A stretch of 32,724 bases of DNA from Gammaproteobacteria bacterium (GTDB lineage: Bacteria; Pseudomonadota; Gammaproteobacteria; Xanthomonadales; SZUA-36): the NCBI GenBank assembly GCA_024275935.1, contig JAJRYF010000139.1, positions 1 through 32,724 on the forward strand, read 5' to 3'. Below, one piece after another: positions 26,619 through 32,724 of this stretch (positions are counted from its first letter, which is position 1; each line of letters starts with the position of its first letter). Position numbers and translations under genes: made by a program. Under the pieces are notes generated by a model, which saw only the letters and a list, made by a program, of their open reading frames with translations, ran no database searches and was not told the DNA's origin.

Positions 26619-29600
26619 ATGAAAATAACCGACATAAGTAAAATGGGTGTTGGAGTTGGAACTTTCATTTCGCTGATATTTACGACTGCGCTATTAGCCG
26701 TTCCCACTGACGACACCAGCAGTAAAATTAACTCACAAAGCGGGCGCACAGCCCAGTATGCTGAAATTAACTATGATGTAGTTTATGTCCGTTGCCCGCG
26801 AGGCAAGGAACCGGTTTCCCGTAATGGTACTCGGGAATTGCTCAACTGGAACGGCGTCAATGACTTATGGTTATCGGCTGCAAATAACATCTACCATCAG
26901 CCAGGTTGTGACCTGGTATTGCACGATTCCAGCGCGACACCTGGTAATCGGGATGCTGAGCGGGTATTGGTAGATTGTGATGAGGACGATACCGCTAATC
27001 CCGTGTGTTCAGTGGTAGACCCAAATGTTTCCTTTGACGGACGCTATGTGGTGTACACGAAGTTTATCGATACCCGGGCATTTCTTACCGGCTTGGGTAT
27101 CGCAGGGATGGACTCAGCAGGCCGACAGAGCTTTATGGAGCTTGACCCAAATGGTCTTATTGGTGGCAACAGGTTTGCGGAGCTTTTGCATGTTAATTTC
27201 AAACCCTATGCCGATCCAGCGTTGATTTTTATCTATGACCTGTTAACCGATACCGAAACCCAGATCTCACCGGATAGCAAGATGTTTGCTGGCCGCGCGC
27301 ATCCAGGCAAAGCCCCGGAATGGCAATCCAAAGTCCCAGTGATGGATACCGGCGCATTTTTTATGCCTGATGGTCGCATTGGTTTTACCAGTAATAGAGA
27401 ACAAGGTTTCGCGCTATTTCAGTTATTTGTTATGGATCGCGATGGCCAAAATATGGAAGTTTTGAGCCACCGCGCCATGGCCAACCAATTGCACCCGATG
27501 ACTTTGATGGATGGGCGCATTGTTTATACCAACTTCGACCGTATGCTACAGCGGGTTTCTAATAACAACTTTTCTTTGTTTGAAATTAATCCCGATGGTT
27601 CAGCGCCGTTTATTTTCGCCGGCAAAAATGATGCTACCAAGTGGTCTTACCATTATTTTACCCAGCTATCGGATGGGGATATTGTTGTTACCTTCTACTA
27701 TAACTTTCAACACGCTGGACTGGGGGCGCTGGAGCGTTTTCCGGTAGACCCACCAGGCCCGGATTTTGTGCATCGAAGAATTTCCGTTGGCGTGGCAGGA
27801 GATGTGCTTAGCACACTGCCCGATTTTTGGAAGGATGGCAATAGTTGGCTGCCCTTTGCTCGCCCAGAGCAGTTCCGCCTGACACCACAAGCTGGGGCAG
27901 GGGATACCCAGATGCGCCCATATGGGGATCCTTCAGATTACTTCTTACATCCATCTAGTAACCAAATCGTAACCATGAATGGCCGATTTACCCACCCCTC
28001 AGCTGCGCCTGAGAATGATTTACTGGTCACTTACAGTATTGGTGGTTCTTCAACCATAGGTGATAATGTGTTTCGTGATACTACGCTTGATGCGGTTATG
28101 GAAGTTATCGGCAAGGATGCTGGTATCTGGCTACTGCCGCTTGAGCCTAATAGCACCCGCCAGATCGGGCACATTGCCGATGATGCACGAATAGTAGTGG
28201 ATTTCCCCGAATATCATGAAATCATGCCACGGGCGGTAGTCAGTTATCAGGATATTTACGGTATTGAGCGACCTGACCCTAACAATAGCCGCCCGCCGAC
28301 CAGTAACGATGGTAATCAGGACTCCCGTTTGCCTGCTGGCGCACCTTATGGTCTCACTGGCGCTGCTTCCATGTACGATAGAGAGACACTCTCAATTAAC
28401 GGTACACCGTGGAATGTGCGCGATGGTGGTGGTGCCATGTCGGGGCGCACTTATATGAATCTGGCGGTCAGCGGCTCTGAGTTGGCTATTTTTGATAATG
28501 ATGAAATTTTTGGTATCCGCGTCATGCTGCCAATACCAAACATTCCCGCAGATATGCCACGCTATATCAGAGCAGAGCAATGGGCTGGCTTCCAACGCCA
28601 TCACTTGCGAATTCTGGGCGAGTACCCGATCCGTAAACCCGCAGGTAACGGTGTGGAACCGCTGGATGCTCAGGGCAACCCTGATACCAGCTTTATTGTG
28701 CGCGTCCCAGCTGATACCCCCTTTCTGATGCAAACCATCGACAAACGGGGCATGGCACTGGATATCGAGACCGCATCCCGTTCGGTTGCCCGTGGCGAGC
28801 AACAGTTCTGTTCTGGTTGCCATGTACATACCCGCCCAGGGATGGATACTTTGGACTCGCGAGCCAAGGCCAATACCAATCAGTTTGGTGACTTTACTAC
28901 CAGTAGCGCCCCGCTATTTGTGGGGGAGGCGAATGGTCATCCTATCGTTGCTACTGCCCAAGAGACTTATCCAGGAGAGGCTGGCGCTACAGCCAGGCGT
29001 TCCTTTGCGGTGGATTGGGTCAATAATATTGCGCCTGTCATTCAGAATCGCTGTGCTGAATGCCATGCAGAAGGCCAACAGGCTCAACAACTCACGGGCC
29101 TGCGACTGGATGGCGATGCCCGTACCTATGATCTCATCATTACCGGCAAATATAAACGCGAAGACGGTACCAATATCAACGCCTTCACAAAACCCGGTGA
29201 TGGCCTTACCGATATTGACGCGTTGGGTACGGATCGGATAACCCAGCGTTTCCAGTGCTGTACGCCTTCTCGCTGGGTCTCGGTTAACAGCGCCCGCTCC
29301 AGTATGTTGGCATGGGCACTATATGGCGAACGCCTAGATGGTCGTGATCCGGTTACTGGCTTGCCGCCGGTAGGTAGCGGCGTGCTGGTTGATCCAATAG
29401 GTAGTGAGAACCCGGAAATCTGGCCTAAGGTTGCTGAGCATCTGACATATTTGTCTGATATGCCGGAGGCTGAGAAGCGCCTGATTACCCGCTGGCTGGA
29501 CATTGGTGCACCTAAACAAAATGTACACGATGACATGATGCGCCCAGTTATGACAATTACAGCCGTTGGTAACACTAATCAGATAGATAGTATTTTAATC

Positions 29601-29918
29601 GGTCTATGGGATGATTCACCGCTAGACTTCAATCGTTTCAAGGTGATTATTAATGATGAGGATGTGACCCCATCAATCAGTGGTTCCCCGGATATTATCA
29701 GTGTGACTTTGCCGGCCGCGGTGACTGAAGCCAACGCCGATAGTATCGAGATTGTATTGGAGATTTGGGATAACCCCGATCGAACCTGGAGTAGAGAGCA
29801 GCCCGGTGAAACTGCTGCTAATCGTACCCGCAGAGTAATTACTGGTCGTGGTTTATTAAACATAATTGGTATGGGTGGCAATTCATCTGAACTGATTTTT
29901 GCGAGTGGATTTGAATGA
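26619..29918 (+). CDS. Secreted dihaem protein with propeller-like repeats, HZS-alpha-family-like
   Basis: A 1099-residue exported protein; the hydrophobic signal is at residues 9-28. Residues about 130-550 hold TolB/PD40-like propeller segments (SFDGRYVVYT, PDGRIGFTSNR, MDGRIVYTNFD, INPDGS). Two c-type haem motifs follow: CSGCH (731-735) after DKRGMALDIET...GEQQF, and CAECH (812-816). This order and the sentence before the first haem resemble the hydrazine synthase alpha-subunit family (HZS_alpha), which also occurs in non-anammox bacteria; this is from memory. MPEAEKRLITRWLDIGAP (948-965) is a cytochrome-like closing helix. The C-terminus (970-1085) is beta-rich and ends ELIFASGFE. Role unknown; an extracellular or periplasmic oxidoreductase is likely. 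It sits 5 nt after lyase copy A and shares its tail, implying one pathway. Confidence 0.8.
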   Translation: MKITDISKMGVGVGTFISLIFTTALLAVPTDDTSSKINSQSGRTAQYAEINYDVVYVRCPRGKEPVSRNGTRELLNWNGVNDLWLSAANNIYHQPGCDLVLHDSSATPGNRDAERVLVDCDEDDTANPVCSVVDPNVSFDGRYVVYTKFIDTRAFLTGLGIAGMDSAGRQSFMELDPNGLIGGNRFAELLHVNFKPYADPALIFIYDLLTDTETQISPDSKMFAGRAHPGKAPEWQSKVPVMDTGAFFMPDGRIGFTSNREQGFALFQLFVMDRDGQNMEVLSHRAMANQLHPMTLMDGRIVYTNFDRMLQRVSNNNFSLFEINPDGSAPFIFAGKNDATKWSYHYFTQLSDGDIVVTFYYNFQHAGLGALERFPVDPPGPDFVHRRISVGVAGDVLSTLPDFWKDGNSWLPFARPEQFRLTPQAGAGDTQMRPYGDPSDYFLHPSSNQIVTMNGRFTHPSAAPENDLLVTYSIGGSSTIGDNVFRDTTLDAVMEVIGKDAGIWLLPLEPNSTRQIGHIADDARIVVDFPEYHEIMPRAVVSYQDIYGIERPDPNNSRPPTSNDGNQDSRLPAGAPYGLTGAASMYDRETLSINGTPWNVRDGGGAMSGRTYMNLAVSGSELAIFDNDEIFGIRVMLPIPNIPADMPRYIRAEQWAGFQRHHLRILGEYPIRKPAGNGVEPLDAQGNPDTSFIVRVPADTPFLMQTIDKRGMALDIETASRSVARGEQQFCSGCHVHTRPGMDTLDSRAKANTNQFGDFTTSSAPLFVGEANGHPIVATAQETYPGEAGATARRSFAVDWVNNIAPVIQNRCAECHAEGQQAQQLTGLRLDGDARTYDLIITGKYKREDGTNINAFTKPGDGLTDIDALGTDRITQRFQCCTPSRWVSVNSARSSMLAWALYGERLDGRDPVTGLPPVGSGVLVDPIGSENPEIWPKVAEHLTYLSDMPEAEKRLITRWLDIGAPKQNVHDDMMRPVMTITAVGNTNQIDSILIGLWDDSPLDFNRFKVIINDEDVTPSISGSPDIISVTLPAAVTEANADSIEIVLEIWDNPDRTWSREQPGETAANRTRRVITGRGLLNIIGMGGNSSELIFASGFE

Positions 29919-29999
29919 GATGTATCAGAAGCGCATCAGAGTATGAGATTTTGGGCGGCTCGGTTGTTCCTATAAATTGTGACCTGGAAGCGTTAAGTA

Positions 30000-32396
30000 A
30001 TGAAAATTTTATTTAACAGTGAGTCTTTACTAAATATACTGAGACAGAAGCATAAAAGTAGATTTAGTTTTTTACATCTTCTATTGGGGATGACTGCCTA
30101 TATGTTATTTGCACAGCCGGGTATTGCTGGCCCTCACCCGAATATGTACATAAATGCGGAGGAGATAGCGGCGATTAAAGTAAAGGTTGATAGCCGAAAA
30201 CAGCCGTGGAAGGATGCTTACGACAGAGTGATAGAAGATGCAATAGAAGCTCGTGATGGGGAATTGTATAGCGTTACCTTCGGGAATAGTAGTAGCAATA
30301 TATTCTATAGCGAACACCCCTATTGCGGCTGGACTGCAGTTGACGGAAATGCACCTGACTGTCGTGATGGTGACATTAATCCTTACCAAGACAGGGATGA
30401 TTACACTTCGGCCATAAAATTAAGCAAAGCGATGCGGAGTCTGGGCCTTGCCTATGTTTTTACCAATGACCCGGCATATGCAGAAAAAGCCATCGCACTT
30501 ATTAATACCTGGGCGGTGAATCCGAGTACACGGATGCGACCTGGCGAGAGAAGTGGTCAAGGGGGGATTATAGAGTTGTATATAACCATACCAGGCTTGT
30601 TTTACGGTGCTGACCTGATCTGGAACTATCCAGAATGGGATCCGGTAGAAAAATCTGACTTTATGGATTGGGCCGAAGACTATTCCGGATATGTTAGAAG
30701 CCGAGGAGAGGGTAATAACAACTTTTCCAACTGGCGACTGGTGTTGCTGGCTTCGGCTGGAGCCTTGTTGGATGATGATACATTGTTAAATTATGTTGAA
30801 ACAGAATGGAAAGCCCTACTACCACTTCAAATGAACCCTGAAAGTAGTGGTCTGGCGGGCATAATGGGTGAAGAGTATGGGCGAGACAACGGCTTAAGCT
30901 ATTCTACCTATGCTATCAACGCCATGATTCAGGGTGCAGAAATTCTGCGGCATCGCGATGTCAATCTTTTTGAATATCAAGATGGCGAAGGCAGGGGTAT
31001 AGAATTAGCACTGGATTACATTACCCAGTATGTGATTACCCCTGCTGATTGGCCATATAAACAAGAAAGGGCTCTTGCTGCCAGAGATAGTACAGCAATG
31101 TATGAGTTGGCTTATTCACACTACCAAAAGCAAAGCTACCTAGATGCTATAAACCGTTGGGGTCGTCCAATGGAGGAAATCCGAATAATGGGTATCACTA
31201 CGCTTACCCATGGCAATCGTTTTTTGCTAAATTTCGAACCAACTCCACCAAGTATTATCACCCAACCCGTCTCGCAAAACATTGAAGAAGGCGCTGCTGT
31301 GACTTTCATTGTGGCTGCCAGCGGCACTGATTTGCAGTACCAATGGTATCGTAATGGCATCCCAATTAACGGTGCCACCAGTGCCAGTTACACCCAGGAC
31401 CCAGTATTGTCAGTTGACGATGGTGCGCTATACCACAGCGTAGTTAGTAATGAGCTGGACATGGCCATTAGTGACGCTGCGACCTTAACGGTAGCACTAG
31501 ATACCACCCCGCCGTTGATTAGTAGCGCTACAGTACGCAGCCCAACTGTAGTGGATATCCGCTTTAGTGAAAGAATAACCCCGGCCAGCGCTGAGGTAAC
31601 GGCAAACTATCAAATCAGCAATGGAACACGGGGAATACAGGTAACAGGTGCTGCATTGAGCGCCGATATGCAAACAGTGCAGTTACAAACAGACCAGCTT
31701 ACAACGGAGATTGTTTATACCATCACGGTTAACAATATTCAGGATACATCTTCTAGTGCCAATCAAATTGCCGCAGACAGCAGCATAGATATTATCTTTG
31801 CCCCGAACATAACTTTTGACAATGGCGAGCTACCTTTTGGCTGGATTCCACTAAATGAGTCGAGATGGTCGGTGGTAACTGATAATGGTAACAATGTATT
31901 GTTTTTGAATACCACAAGCTACAACCCGTTATCCGGTGGTCGCTTGGGCGAGCATATTTTGGCACCGGATAGTTATACCGATTTTTCCTTAACGGTTGAT
32001 GTTAAAACCAACGAACCAGCAGCCGAAGCCAATGCCGACTACGCCCTGGTATTCGGGTTTCAGGATGCGGAAAACTATTACTATATGCTGTTTAACCGGA
32101 CCCAGTCCAACACTGAGCTATTCAAGGTTGAGAGTGGTATTCGCCAAGCTCTGCCTGTGACTATCAGTAGTGTGTTAATGGGTGCTGCCTACCATGCTGT
32201 GGAAGTACGGCGAGTACAAAACAGCATTGAAGTCAGGTTTGATAACAAGCTTATATTACAGACTGAGGAGAGTACTTTTGGCGCTGGCAAGATTGGTCTG
32301 GGTTCATTTAATGATTCATCCTACTTTGACAATATCCGGATCACCGGTGGTGTTGCTGGACAGGCCGAGATGATCTTTATGGATGAGTTTGAGTGA
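30000..32396 (+). CDS. Secreted PL5/alginate-lyase-like protein with Ig-like and LamG-like domains (copy B)
   Basis: A 798-residue paralogue of the protein at 24136-26613 with the same layout: signal (cleavage near GIA-GPHPNMY, residue 43), toroid (44-412), Ig-like (415-498, YQWYRNG), Big_5-like (501-600, DTTPPLISS...VDIRFSERI), LamG/DUF1080-like (605-783) and tail EMIFMDEFE. The Cys pair is C109/C121. The NNFSNWR motif is at 240-246, again with Phe where PL5 has His; GLSYSTYAINAM (298-309) keeps Y301. WGRPMEEIRIMG is shared word for word with copy A. The 81-bp gap before it contains GGAAG about 10 nt ahead of the ATG. The two copies likely act on related but different linkages or polymers. 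Confidence 0.85.
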   Translation: MKILFNSESLLNILRQKHKSRFSFLHLLLGMTAYMLFAQPGIAGPHPNMYINAEEIAAIKVKVDSRKQPWKDAYDRVIEDAIEARDGELYSVTFGNSSSNIFYSEHPYCGWTAVDGNAPDCRDGDINPYQDRDDYTSAIKLSKAMRSLGLAYVFTNDPAYAEKAIALINTWAVNPSTRMRPGERSGQGGIIELYITIPGLFYGADLIWNYPEWDPVEKSDFMDWAEDYSGYVRSRGEGNNNFSNWRLVLLASAGALLDDDTLLNYVETEWKALLPLQMNPESSGLAGIMGEEYGRDNGLSYSTYAINAMIQGAEILRHRDVNLFEYQDGEGRGIELALDYITQYVITPADWPYKQERALAARDSTAMYELAYSHYQKQSYLDAINRWGRPMEEIRIMGITTLTHGNRFLLNFEPTPPSIITQPVSQNIEEGAAVTFIVAASGTDLQYQWYRNGIPINGATSASYTQDPVLSVDDGALYHSVVSNELDMAISDAATLTVALDTTPPLISSATVRSPTVVDIRFSERITPASAEVTANYQISNGTRGIQVTGAALSADMQTVQLQTDQLTTEIVYTITVNNIQDTSSSANQIAADSSIDIIFAPNITFDNGELPFGWIPLNESRWSVVTDNGNNVLFLNTTSYNPLSGGRLGEHILAPDSYTDFSLTVDVKTNEPAAEANADYALVFGFQDAENYYYMLFNRTQSNTELFKVESGIRQALPVTISSVLMGAAYHAVEVRRVQNSIEVRFDNKLILQTEESTFGAGKIGLGSFNDSSYFDNIRITGGVAGQAEMIFMDEFE

Positions 32397-32424
32397 TTAG
32401 GAGGCTGTCTTAGAGCAGTAAAGA

Positions 32425-32724
32425 ATGGAATTGATTTCACTAAAATTACAAAACAGTAGTAGCCGGATTGGCTGTGTTATTTGCGCGATTAAATATAGTT
32501 TAACTGTAGTGGTCTGTGGCTTATTGGCGCAAACGATTATTGCCGTTACCTACCCCAGTCAAGCTGAGGCTTCAGTATTACTCTCCAATCCGGGGCCACA
32601 GGTTTATGCCGAGGAACAAAAATACACCCTCAATATCAGTGCGGCTGCTAACGCCAGAATATTTGTTAGCGGGCTGCCGCCAGGAATGCTGTGGGATGAG
32701 GCTGAGCGTCGGTTTGAGTTTAGA
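32425..32724 (+). CDS. Secreted protein with Ig-like repeat, partial (C-terminus beyond window)
   Basis: An open frame of 100 codons from ATG 32425 to the edge with no stop. The first 45 residues carry a hydrophobic signal (SLTVVVCGLLAQTIIA) and the following part (NPGPQVYAEEQKYTLNIS...FVSGLPPGMLWDEAERRFEF) resembles the putative Ig (He_PIG) repeat with its GLPPG turn. It begins 28 nt after lyase copy B and looks like the fourth gene of the cluster. Whether it ends in the same IFxxxFE tail cannot be seen. Confidence 0.72.
   Translation, partial: MELISLKLQNSSSRIGCVICAIKYSLTVVVCGLLAQTIIAVTYPSQAEASVLLSNPGPQVYAEEQKYTLNISAAANARIFVSGLPPGMLWDEAERRFEFR

Noticed and set aside
28392-28829. Minus-strand frames within the dihaem gene
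   Set aside because: They lie entirely under a gene with clear signal peptide and haem motifs and show no family likeness.
24136-32396. Prophage or conjugative element origin for the lyase cluster
   Set aside because: No integrase, att-like repeats, tRNA or mobility genes are visible in the cluster; its arrival by transfer cannot be shown from this window.

Overview
The window looks like a chromosome segment of a marine-type gammaproteobacterium, possibly of the Cellvibrionales kind. The evidence is a sigma-32-type promoter in front of groESL, the aroQ-accB-accC-prmA order, a fused chorismate mutase/prephenate dehydrogenase (TyrA), CmoA, an alpha/beta glycyl-tRNA synthetase, and a membrane pyrophosphatase with sodium-type signature residues. 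Taxonomy is inferred from gene content and memory only.

Left part (1-4300): the end of an IS66-like insertion sequence, a broken second copy of the groEL 3' end with an expanded Gly-Gly-Met tail, an AAA_14/DUF4143-type ATPase gene, then the intact groES-groEL operon on the minus strand. The ATPase gene lies between two copies of the groEL 3' end plus terminator, which suggests a small insertion or duplication at groEL.

Middle part (4300-23150): core genes. dsbD (with a doubled N-terminal alpha domain) plus a TlpA-like thioredoxin; aroQ; a 100-bp imperfect palindrome; accB-accC; prmA overlapping a methyltransferase with an extra N-terminal beta-sandwich-like domain; an intergenic palindromic repeat block; a second methyltransferase overlapping soluble pyrophosphatase ppa; the divergent membrane pyrophosphatase hppA; an nfeD/stomatin pair; cmoA; a class I glutamine amidotransferase; glyQ-glyS; tyrA. 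cmoA and glyQ both have a TATAAT box so close to the start codon that leaderless transcripts are possible.

Right part (23150-32724): an accessory cluster. A TetR-type regulator diverges from two large secreted PL5/alginate-lyase-like proteins that are close paralogues with the same multidomain build. Between them is a 1099-residue secreted protein with propeller-like repeats and two c-type haem motifs, resembling the hydrazine synthase alpha-subunit family. A further secreted Ig-like protein runs off the right edge. The three complete proteins end in nearly the same short tail (IFxxxFE at the last residue), which looks like a shared export or anchoring signal. My best candidate for an undescribed system here is this polysaccharide-lyase plus dihaem-protein cassette with a common C-terminal tag.
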